Source of the DNA: Candidatus Ozemobacteraceae bacterium
GTDB lineage: Bacteria; Muiribacteriota; Ozemobacteria; Ozemobacterales; Ozemobacteraceae
NCBI GenBank assembly: GCA_035373905.1
Contig: DAOSOK010000015.1
Location: 1 to 64,000, forward strand
DNA: 64,000 nt
Direction: 5' to 3'
Part shown: positions 35,501 through 41,884 of the stretch, piece after piece
How the letters are laid out: the number at the start of each line of letters is the position of its first letter
Position numbering within the stretch: position 1 is the stretch's first letter
Notes under the pieces: model-generated
The model's database searches: none
Told to the model about the DNA's origin: nothing
What the model saw: only the letters and a program-made list of their open reading frames with translations
Made by a program: the position numbers and the translations under genes

Positions 35501-35512
35501 CGAACGGACTGA
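32501..35512 (+). CDS. P-type ATPase-like protein with degenerate catalytic motifs (probable pseudoenzyme)
   Basis: A 1003-residue protein with the full plan of a P2-type cation ATPase: N-terminal region, transmembrane helices, actuator, nucleotide and phosphorylation domains, C-terminal helices. The catalytic signatures differ: CTDKTGT reads CTGDSGA (residues 448-454), TGES reads TGDR (194-197), the TGD hinge reads SSA (665-667), GDGxND reads GDHDAD (741-746), the membrane PEGLP reads PDGLS (407-411), and KGA and DPxR are lost. The frame is intact over 3 kb. GTG 32501 overlaps the previous stop. It may be a sensor, chaperone or regulatory partner of an active pump rather than a transporter. 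Confidence 0.85.
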   Translation: MTSDKRRSSPKLRAGGTETGGPLSPDVSAAPVPPRIFPTPEELGGLREEEIESQRGRFGSNLLSPPPRPPWWTGWLRQFDDPIIRILLVTAAATALIGISDGSMLESAVIGLIILLATLIGFISEERAEREFSLLISARECVPVRVVRGGAMISIARSEVVVDDIVWLEAGDEVPADGILLNGQAVEVDESMITGDRPSISKVPYDPHSIAMTGARLSRSDRLLRGSTVTHGRGVMRVTSVGDATKLGQAGAAAVAEREEPSPLRLQLDGIARAIAFFGVTISALVFTVLVAGRIAGGNVSFTPAQAWAHASLGFGIVAMIFPFWLPAALDVLGILGFEVTGRDLFVESPWRLGLRWGGICVGAGLFLGSAAGILPLVPAAWGSRPLEAALLQDFLQTLALIVVAVPDGLSMSITLCLAWGMRRLLAGRTLVRRLHACETIGAVTVICTGDSGAMLDPRLTVGSVIQGCSLQSRETVPHSLLAEAMAVNATAHLARRREDPPVTIGDPLEGALLFWLRDRGISYMSHRSNFELHRQWPAGPDAWFMATLGHPADKNSPNAWRLHVKAQGDMLLKRCRSALVDGNIVSLEAGSPFRLSLETHLERLSPVGRTIGFAMREGAGAHPDDPSADLTWLGAVVITGSISPETAAAFDQCRRAGIRVTLVSSAGPENAARVAREAGLRMADADPGSILTGEEMHRLDGMHAAHAAGRLAVLARADVSDRTKLIDLLRQRGEVVAAVGDHDADAASLRRADIGLVMGNGASERIRSAGDLILPDEGLPALLTAVKWGRALFLNIQRFLVFQLSVNLMALGINLLGPLIGVRLPLTILQMLWVNIIMDIFAALALATEPPHAGILDAPPRRSRDFIVTGAMVQAILTTSALSMSVFLLVLRHWQRPDGSIDARRLTWFFCLFVLVQLWNLVNARGFGARRPPWLGLGENRWFGAMLLAILLAQGAIVQWGGALFRTVPLSLTEWAALIAGTSPLLVVGRALGYPGHLRRTD

Positions 35513-35519
35513 AGCCGGC

Positions 35520-36560
35520 TTATCCTCCCTCCGGGAGGTCGGCACATCGCTTTTTCAAGAGCCGCATGCAGGTCAGCGCGACGGTTACGAACAGGAGACT
35601 GAAGCAGACGGCAGTCCGGTCGAATGGTACCAGCAGGAGGGTTGAGACGAATTCGATGCCGATCAGGGCGAGCAGGAACCGGACGACGTTTTCCCGTGCC
35701 TGCCCCGAGCAGAACGCGGCCCCCAGAGGCGCTCCGAATGCCACGATCGGAGCCGCGCACAGCCACATCGGCAGCACGTCGGGAGCGAGGGTTCCCGACA
35801 GCAGCCTGAACAGAAAGCCGATCGTCGAGACCGACGCCATCAGAATGACGGTCGTCCGGGTTCCGACTCGCTCGTCGACGTCGTAGCGCAGACAGAGCAC
35901 GACGAAGAGAAGAACGTCGGCGCCGCTACCGACGAGCGACGAGATCAGGCCGCCCAGGGCTCCCGTCAGAAAAAAACCGAACAAGCGGCGGCCTGGCGGT
36001 ATATCTATATTATTTTGTATATTTCTCTTCCGCCGGTTGGCGTTCCAGAGAAAATATCCGAAGCACAGGGTGAAGAGGGTGAAGATGATTTTCGGATACG
36101 GGGGAGGCACCTGCGGAGCCAGCCAGAGAAAGCCTGGAATAAGCGTCGTCGCGGCGCCGGCGAGCGCCCAGCCGAATACGTGCGGAAGCCAGGCGTAGCC
36201 GCTTCGAATGATGATGAGGCCGCCGCAGGTCATCCCGACGGACTGGATGGCGAGAGCGAAATCGCGCGCCGTATCGGACGGAATATGCAGCAGCTTTGTG
36301 AAGACGGGAAAGGCGACCGCGCCGCCACCCTCCGCGGTTGCCCCCGAGACAAACGAGCCCAGCGTCATGGTCAGCGATACGGGCCAGTATGTACGAAACA
36401 GCGCCATGCTGCCCGTTCCCCACATGAACAGACTCCAGACGACCAAAACGAGCCAGGATATGGCAAACCTGCGACTGAAGACGTTCGTGAGAAGCTGGCC
36501 ACGCGTGTCCGGCGTTCGGGGTTTCTCGGAAACAGGCCCGGCACGAAGAAAGGATTTCAT
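35520..36560 (-). CDS. TauE/SafE-like sulfite exporter family protein
   Basis: A 346-residue membrane protein with eight or so hydrophobic segments. The family repeats are visible as GSFVSGATAEGGGAVAFPVF (first half) and GALGGLISSLVGSGADVLLF (second half), the paired Gly-rich motifs of TauE/SafE permeases. The substrate is probably a small sulfur-containing or organic anion, not determinable here. A polar loop near the middle (KRNIQNNIDIPPG) is coded by an AT-rich codon run at 35998-36029. Start ATG 36560 (MKSFLRAG). It is convergent with the P-type-like gene, with a 7-nt gap. Confidence 0.8.
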   Translation of the reverse strand: MKSFLRAGPVSEKPRTPDTRGQLLTNVFSRRFAISWLVLVVWSLFMWGTGSMALFRTYWPVSLTMTLGSFVSGATAEGGGAVAFPVFTKLLHIPSDTARDFALAIQSVGMTCGGLIIIRSGYAWLPHVFGWALAGAATTLIPGFLWLAPQVPPPYPKIIFTLFTLCFGYFLWNANRRKRNIQNNIDIPPGRRLFGFFLTGALGGLISSLVGSGADVLLFVVLCLRYDVDERVGTRTTVILMASVSTIGFLFRLLSGTLAPDVLPMWLCAAPIVAFGAPLGAAFCSGQARENVVRFLLALIGIEFVSTLLLVPFDRTAVCFSLLFVTVALTCMRLLKKRCADLPEGG

Positions 36561-36645
36561 GTCGGCATTGTGCCTGAGAGCAACAAGATCGTCAACATCT
36601 CCTTCTCGCACACATGCCACGACAATCACCCGTGCACTCTATTCC

Positions 36646-36709
36646 GTTCGTGCTGAACCTGGCGAAGCACGAGAGGCATCGCCTTTCGACAGGCTCAGGG
36701 CGAGCGGGT
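36646..36709. repeat. Dispersed palindromic repeat, degenerate copy
   Basis: Core GTTCGTGCTGAACCTGGCGA, AGCACGAGAGGCA, then CTTTCGACAGGCTCAGGGCG, matching the inverted core of the 117-bp repeat. The outer flanks are lost. Confidence 0.75.
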
Positions 36710-36812
36710 ATATCATGTCGGATAGATGCAACATATTTCACTCGTGATAGTCGCAGCCTGCCTGATCATTTCGAGCGACCGGCCCGGCAAGGGTTTCATT
36801 TTGACGTTCTTC

Positions 36813-36842
36813 TTGCCAAAAGCATCTGAAGTAGAGTATATG
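36813..36842 (+). promoter_or_regulatory. Candidate promoter of the porin gene
   Basis: TTGCCA (36813-36818) and TATATG (36837-36842) with an 18-nt spacer. The match is moderate, and the transcript would carry a leader of about 85 nt. Confidence 0.35.
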
Positions 36843-36933
36843 AACCAGCCGACCTGTTCGGCTTCATTTTTCCGGGTGGTGCAGATCGTACCGCCCTGTT
36901 CGCTGGCCCTATTTGCTTCAAGAGTCGACAAAC

Positions 36934-38343
36934 ATGCAACGCTCATTTTTCCTTGTCATGCTCCTCGGCATCATCTGTGCCGTTGCCCCGGCCTGGGGCC
37001 AGAACGCCCCGACGTCCGAGATCGAGGCGCTACAGGCCGAGAACGCGCACCTGCGCGATCGCGTCGACGCCCTCGAGAAGGCCCTCGCCGAGATCAACGA
37101 CAAGCTGTCCGCCCGACCCGTCGCGGCCGGTCCGATCGAAGCGGCCGCCTTGACGACTTCGGCGGCCCCCGCAAAGCCGGCGGCACCGGCCAAACCGGCC
37201 ATCACCTCCAAATACAATGTCGACCTGTATGGGTATCTCAAGCTCGACATGGCCTGGGACCGGGCCCGTTCCGACACCGGCAACTTCGCCCGCTGGACGC
37301 TTTCCGAGAGTGCGGTGGCGCCGAACGACCGCCAGTTCAGCCAGACCATCAACCAGACCCGCTTCGGCTTCAATTTCAAGGGCCCCGAAGCCGGCAAGGC
37401 CAAGGTCAGCGGCCAGTATGAGGTCGATCTCTACGGCGGCGGCGCAGAGAACAGCGCCATGATCCGCACCCGGCACGCATTCTTCCAGGTCGACTGGCCG
37501 GAGGACGTCAGCCTCCTGATGGGCCAGACCTGGGATCTCATCGGGCCCCTGAACCCCAATACGCTCAACTATACTGTCGCCTGGCAGGCCGGCAACATCG
37601 GCTTCCGCCACCCTCAACTGCGGCTCAGCAAGGGCATCAAGGCCGGCGACGGCAAGGTGCTCGTCCAGGTCGCGGCCTCCCGCAAGGTCGGCGACGCCAC
37701 CGCGTTCAGCAGTTCGCCCGACACCGGCGCCGACTCCGGCTCGCCGGCGTTCCAGGGGCGCATCGGGTACACCTTCCCGACCAGCAAGGTGCAGAAGGGC
37801 TCCATCGGCGTCTGGGGCCACTCGGGCAACGACGAGTATGACTACAATGCCGCCGGCGACAACGTCTCGGTCAAGAGCAGTTCCAAGGGTGTCGACTTGA
37901 ACATCGCTCTCGACAAGCGCTTTGCCTTCAAGGGCGAAGTGTGGGAGGGGAGGAACCTCGACGAATACCAGGGCGGCATCGGAAACGGCGTCATCGTCAC
38001 CAGCGCCTCGGGCACCTACTTCAACAACGCCGCGTTCGGCGGCAGGTTCTTCAACGCCCAAGCTCTCAAGAGCAAGGGCGGCTGGTTCGAACTCAACGTC
38101 GGTCCCTTCCAGCAGTGGCGCTATAACCTCGGCATGAGCGTCGACAATCCCGATGACGAGCTTCTGCCCAACGCCAATGCCTCCAGCCGCACCAAGAACC
38201 GCACCCGCTGGATCAACGCCCTCTGCGACCTCAACGAGGCCGTTCAGATGGGTCTCGAATACATGCGCATCGAGACGGCATACAAGGGCCGGCTGGACGG
38301 CGACGACACCCGCCTCCAGAGCAGCTTCATCTACAAGTTCTGA
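36934..38343 (+). CDS. DcaP-like outer-membrane porin
   Basis: A 469-residue protein. The signal peptide MQRSFFLVMLLGIICAVAPA is followed by a coiled coil (SEIEALQAENAHLRDRVDAL, EKALAEINDKLSA) and an Ala/Pro-rich linker. The beta-barrel begins KYNVDLYGYLKLDMAWDRAR, shows alternating amphipathic strands and ends SSFIYKF with a C-terminal Phe for BAM recognition. The coiled coil plus barrel layout matches DcaP-type trimeric porins for small anionic or aromatic substrates. The TauE/SafE-like transporter gene is divergent upstream. A terminator follows directly. Confidence 0.8.
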   Translation: MQRSFFLVMLLGIICAVAPAWGQNAPTSEIEALQAENAHLRDRVDALEKALAEINDKLSARPVAAGPIEAAALTTSAAPAKPAAPAKPAITSKYNVDLYGYLKLDMAWDRARSDTGNFARWTLSESAVAPNDRQFSQTINQTRFGFNFKGPEAGKAKVSGQYEVDLYGGGAENSAMIRTRHAFFQVDWPEDVSLLMGQTWDLIGPLNPNTLNYTVAWQAGNIGFRHPQLRLSKGIKAGDGKVLVQVAASRKVGDATAFSSSPDTGADSGSPAFQGRIGYTFPTSKVQKGSIGVWGHSGNDEYDYNAAGDNVSVKSSSKGVDLNIALDKRFAFKGEVWEGRNLDEYQGGIGNGVIVTSASGTYFNNAAFGGRFFNAQALKSKGGWFELNVGPFQQWRYNLGMSVDNPDDELLPNANASSRTKNRTRWINALCDLNEAVQMGLEYMRIETAYKGRLDGDDTRLQSSFIYKF

Positions 38344-38366
38344 CCGTTCGCGGTCGAACGGAATCC

Positions 38367-38392
38367 CCGCCGGGAATCGCCCGGCGGTTTTT
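38367..38392 (+). terminator. Terminator of the porin gene
   Basis: CCGCCGGG (38367-38374) pairs with CCCGGCGG (38380-38387) around AATCG and is followed by TTTTTC. Confidence 0.88.
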
Positions 38393-38440
38393 CTTCAACA
38401 GCGACCAGTGACGTCGATTCACTTCACATTCGGTTACATC

Positions 38441-38578
38441 CGTTCTGAAAGAGCATGGATCAAGATCAGGATGGATGGCAAGGGACGGTGGGTGGACAAC
38501 GTTTTCGTCGAACGTGTCAAATACGAGGAGGTTTACTACTACTCGTCTCATATGTTAGGCAACAGCTATCACGAGTAA
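38441..38578 (+). pseudogene. Remnant of an IS3-family transposase (DDE domain fragment)
   Basis: The plus frame reads WIKIRMDGKGRWVDNVFVER, then VKYEEVYYYSSHMLGNSYHE before a stop at 38576-38578. It closely matches the end of the IS3-type DDE catalytic domain, where SMDGKGRWxDNVFVERLWRS normally continues into VKYEEVYLxAY. The four residues LWRS are missing and the reading ends early. No other transposase part or terminal repeat is visible, so this is a decayed footprint left between the porin and the pump genes. Confidence 0.8.
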
Positions 38579-38833
38579 AATATAATTCCTCCAGACCGAC
38601 AAGGCACAGCCGTTCGCCCTGAGCCTGTCGAAGGGCGAGTGCATTCGTGCTTCGACAAGCTCAGCACGAACGGTATCGAGGATGTGGGTGATTGTCGTGT
38701 TCCTTGTGAGACGAGTCGTATATTCAGATCAACCTTTGAAATGGATACGGCACGACTCACACTGGTTATGTCGACAACTATTTTTTGAATGCTGTCCAGA
38801 CATCCCGGACCGCCTCTCTTGGAAAAAGAAATT
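38579..38833. other. Gene-free spacer with a dispersed repeat
   Basis: With the IS remnant and terminator this completes a 490-bp stretch without an intact gene. Besides the repeat at 38611-38672, nothing recognisable is present. Confidence 0.5.
38611..38672. repeat. Dispersed palindromic repeat, core copy
   Basis: CGTTCGCCCTGAGCCTGTCG, AAGGGCGAGTGCATTCGTGC, then TTCGACAAGCTCAGCACGAA and CG: the most symmetrical core copy in the window, without the outer flanks of the 117-bp form. Confidence 0.85.
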
Positions 38834-41398
38834 TCAGGAAGGCGTCGCGGCGCGGCTTTGGTGGAAGAACAGTTTGATCAGCTCGCTCAGGACGATCGCG
38901 AGACAACCGGCTCCGAAAGCGACGGCGAGGTCCGCGAGATGCAGCGAGCCGAACTTGAACAGGTTCTTCAGGAACGGCAGGGACAGGCAGAGAACGAGGG
39001 CGACGCCGGTTCCGCCTATGACCCACCAGAGGGCCTTGTTCGGCCGGCCAAGCGCGGAGATGAAGTTTCTCTGCAGACATCGGTTGCTCAGGATGAGCCC
39101 GAAATTGCCCATAAGAAGCGTTATAAAACATGCGGCCCGGGCCTCGTCGACGGACCGGCTGACGCCCGACACCACCACGTAGGCGATCAGCGAGAGGATC
39201 AGGATGCCGGCGCCCTGCAGGATGCTGTGGATCACGGTGCTCCGGTCGAACAGCGGCTCGTTCTCGGTGCGCGGGGGGCGGCTCATGATGTCAGGTTCCT
39301 CGGCTTCGGCTTCGAACACGACGGAACATGCCGGATCGATAAATAGTTCAAGAAATACGACGTGGACCGGCAGCAGAAGGAGCGGCCACTTCAGAAGAAC
39401 GGGAAGCAGAGAGAGCCCCGCGATCGGTATGTGGACGGCGACGATGAAGGACATCGCCTTGCGCAGATTGTCGAAAATCCGTCGGCCGAGTTTGACCGCC
39501 TGGACGATCGAGGTGAAGTTGTCGTCGAGCAGCACCAGCGACGCAGCCTCGCGGGCCACATCGGTGCCGCGGCCGCCCATGGCGACGCCGATGTGGGCGG
39601 CCTTCAGGGCGGGGGCGTCGTTCACCCCGTCGCCGGTCATCGCGACCACGTCTCCGTTCGCCTTGAGGGCCTGGACGAGCCGAAGTTTCTGCTCGGGAAC
39701 GGCCCGCGCAAAAATCGAGACGTTTTTGATGCGGCTCTGGAGGGTCGCGTCGTCCATCGTATCGAGCTCGGGACCGGAAATTACGTCCTCGGGGTTGGCG
39801 AGCCCGATCTGGCGCGCGATGCTGCGCGCGGTTCCTGGATAATCCCCCGTGATCATGATGACGCGGACGCCGGCCGTGAGACACTCGGCGACGGCGGCGG
39901 GCACTTCGGGACGGACCGGGTCGGCGAGGCCGAGCAGACCGAGGAACTCGAACGTCAGGTCATGCTGGCCGTCCGGAAGTTCTTTTTCGGAAAACGCTCC
40001 CCGCGCAACGCCGATGACGCGCAGTCCCTGGTCGGCCAACGCGTTGATCTGCGTCCGAAGGGTATCCAGGTCGCTCTTCGGAAGGTGGCAAAGGTCGGCG
40101 ATCGCTTCGGGAGCGCCTTTGGCGGCGAGAATCAGCGAGTCGCCGGAAGGCGAGCGCCAGACGCGCGACATGGCGAGAAGTTGCTCCGAAAGCGGGTATT
40201 CACGGATCAGTGTCCAGTCGCGATGCAGGTGCTCGGTTCTGCCGAGCGTCGTTCTCCCAAGCTCGCACATCGCCTTTTCCATCGGGTCGAACGGATCGAC
40301 GGGGCTGGCCAGGATGCTGAACTCGACGAGTTCGTGAAACGCATCGGGAAGCGAGTCTGCCCCGTGCTCGACGATGTGGATCGCGCTGTCCGTCGAGAGG
40401 TGCGTGACGCTCATTCTGTTCTGCGTAAGCGTCCCCGTCTTGTCGGTGCAGAGGACCGTCGCGGAGCCCAGCGTTTCGACGGCCGGCACGCGTCTCGTCA
40501 GGACGTTCCGATGCGACATGCGCCATGCGCCGAGGGCGAGAAAAATCGTAAGAACGACGGGAAACTCTTCGGGAAGCGTCGCCATGGCGAGGGTGAGACC
40601 GGCCAGGAAGCCCTGGATCCAGTTTCCCTGGGTGAAACCATGCACGACGACGACGACGACGCAGGAAACCGCGCCGACGATGCCGAAGTTCCGAACGATG
40701 CGGCCCGTTTCCCGCTGCAGACGCGTCTGCTCGGGTTCGAGGCTCTGCAGAGCCTTGCCGATCTTTCCCATCGAGGTGCGAACGCCGGTGTGAACGATGC
40801 GGGCGATGCCCTGCCCCTTCACGACCATCGACCCCGAAAAGACGAAGGGCGTGTCGTCGCCGCCGGGTTGTCCCATCTCCGTCGCTGGTGCGTCCGCCCG
40901 CTTTCTTACCGGAACGGATTCGCCGGTGAGAAGCGACTCGTCGGTCGTGAGGCTCACGGAGTGGAGAATGATGCCGTCGGCCGGGACGCGGTCGCCTTCG
41001 GACAACAGGACGATATCGCCTTGCACGACGTCTCGGCCGGCGATGCGCTCCTGGACCCCGCCTCGAATGACCAGAGCGCGGGGGCTCGAGAGATTTCGCA
41101 GGGCCTCGAGGGCGTTTTCCGTGCGCTGTTCCTGGTAGAAGGTGATGCCCATGATGACGAACACGAAGCCCAGAAGCATCAGGGCTTCTTCGATATCGCC
41201 GAGAATCAGGTAGAGAGCGCCGCAGAAGATCAGCAGCAGGAACATCGGCTCGCGGACGACCTCCGCCGCGATGTCGAACAGACCGCGTTTTTTCGCCAGC
41301 GGGAGTTCGTTCGGCCCCCAGCGTTTGAGCGATTCAAGAACCTCGCCGGAGGAAAGACCCTGGATGTTCGCTGGATCGAAAGGGGGCGGCACGTTCAT
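38834..41398 (-). CDS. Cation-transporting P-type ATPase (P2 type, intact)
   Basis: An 854-residue pump with all catalytic motifs: LLTGESVPV (actuator), membrane motif TLPEEFPVVLTIFLALGAW, phosphorylation site VLCTDKTGTLTQNRM, KGAPEAI (nucleotide domain), MITGDYPGTA and MTGDGVNDAPALKAA. The PEEFP variant occurs in a bacterial subgroup related to calcium and proton pumps; the ion cannot be settled by eye. It begins at ATG 41398, with GGGAG upstream. It contrasts with the degenerate relative 3.3 kb away on the other strand. Confidence 0.95.
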   Translation of the reverse strand: MNVPPPFDPANIQGLSSGEVLESLKRWGPNELPLAKKRGLFDIAAEVVREPMFLLLIFCGALYLILGDIEEALMLLGFVFVIMGITFYQEQRTENALEALRNLSSPRALVIRGGVQERIAGRDVVQGDIVLLSEGDRVPADGIILHSVSLTTDESLLTGESVPVRKRADAPATEMGQPGGDDTPFVFSGSMVVKGQGIARIVHTGVRTSMGKIGKALQSLEPEQTRLQRETGRIVRNFGIVGAVSCVVVVVVHGFTQGNWIQGFLAGLTLAMATLPEEFPVVLTIFLALGAWRMSHRNVLTRRVPAVETLGSATVLCTDKTGTLTQNRMSVTHLSTDSAIHIVEHGADSLPDAFHELVEFSILASPVDPFDPMEKAMCELGRTTLGRTEHLHRDWTLIREYPLSEQLLAMSRVWRSPSGDSLILAAKGAPEAIADLCHLPKSDLDTLRTQINALADQGLRVIGVARGAFSEKELPDGQHDLTFEFLGLLGLADPVRPEVPAAVAECLTAGVRVIMITGDYPGTARSIARQIGLANPEDVISGPELDTMDDATLQSRIKNVSIFARAVPEQKLRLVQALKANGDVVAMTGDGVNDAPALKAAHIGVAMGGRGTDVAREAASLVLLDDNFTSIVQAVKLGRRIFDNLRKAMSFIVAVHIPIAGLSLLPVLLKWPLLLLPVHVVFLELFIDPACSVVFEAEAEEPDIMSRPPRTENEPLFDRSTVIHSILQGAGILILSLIAYVVVSGVSRSVDEARAACFITLLMGNFGLILSNRCLQRNFISALGRPNKALWWVIGGTGVALVLCLSLPFLKNLFKFGSLHLADLAVAFGAGCLAIVLSELIKLFFHQSRAATPS

Positions 41399-41572
41399 GG
41401 CACAGGTCTCCCGTCGTGGAATGTTCAGCTGAACCGCTGGGGCCGGTCACGGCGTCCTGTGGATGAACCACGGGAGTATTGTGCATGAACAAAATATTAT
41501 AGTCAATAGTATAACATTGCCGTTTTCATTCCCGTCGGCGCAGTCATGCGTGACGGATGGCATCGCATGTCG

Positions 41573-41592
41573 GGCGCATCGCGATGCGCGCC
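41573..41592. repeat. GGGC-type palindrome
   Basis: GGCGCATC-GC-GATGCGC, then GCC and CTACGGGCA. Same style as the 21003 and 41662 palindromes. Confidence 0.55.
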
Positions 41593-41661
41593 TACGGGCA
41601 GAATACGACGGCAGGACGTGTGTTCAAATCTTTCCTGCGCCAGAATGATTCCCTGTGGCAG

Positions 41662-41681
41662 GGGCGGTTTGCGAACCGCCC
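41662..41681. repeat. GGGC-type palindrome
   Basis: GGGCGGTT-TGCG-AACCGCCC, a perfect 8-bp-arm inverted repeat preceded by GGCAG. Related to 21003-21023. Confidence 0.65.
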
Positions 41682-41741
41682 ATTGCGAACGTGATCTGGA
41701 GGATTGTTGATTCCAGCGCGACAGAAAGACAAGTGCGTGTT

Positions 41742-41804
41742 TCCGTTCGTGCTGAACCCGTCGAAGCACGAGAGTATCTCGTCCTTCGACGAACTGCAGG
41801 ACGC
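41742..41804. repeat. Dispersed palindromic repeat, copy with internal deletion
   Basis: CCGTTCGTGCTGAACCCGTC, GAAGCACGAGAGTATCTCGT, then CCTTCGACGAACTGCAGGAC. The second arm joins the CTGCAGGAC flank early, so the segment between them in the 117-bp form is deleted. Confidence 0.75.
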
Positions 41805-41884
41805 AATAGTTCCGGATTCGTTGCCGAAGCGGTGCGGTCGACATATAATGCAGACAACCAGCCATCATGCGAAGGAAACGAGAG

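Larger units (their letters stand above)
36561..36933. other. Gene-free 373 bp upstream of the porin
   Basis: Contains a degenerate dispersed repeat (36646-36709), then about 220 bp of lower GC with a weak promoter candidate at 36813-36842. The long leader-like stretch before the porin could hold regulatory sites, but I see no clear palindrome. Confidence 0.5.
41399..41884. other. Gene-free 486 bp rich in palindromes
   Basis: Holds an AT-rich patch at 41495-41520, GGGC-type palindromes at 41573 and 41662, and a degenerate dispersed repeat at 41742. No coding frame or clear promoter is visible. It appears to be a landing zone for repeats between two divergently transcribed genes. Confidence 0.6.

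Noticed and set aside
32501..35512. Pseudo-pump motifs explained by frameshift or assembly error
   Set aside because: The altered motifs are scattered over 1.7 kb in one continuous frame, and flanking residues align normally, so simple frameshift cannot produce them.
33152..35545. 797-codon frame antisense to the P-type-like gene
   Set aside because: The sense frame has ordered hydrophobic helices and P-type ATPase layout in coupling with upstream genes; the antisense product is polar low-complexity sequence.
39362..41488. 708-codon frame antisense to the intact P-type ATPase
   Set aside because: A shadow of conserved pump sequence.
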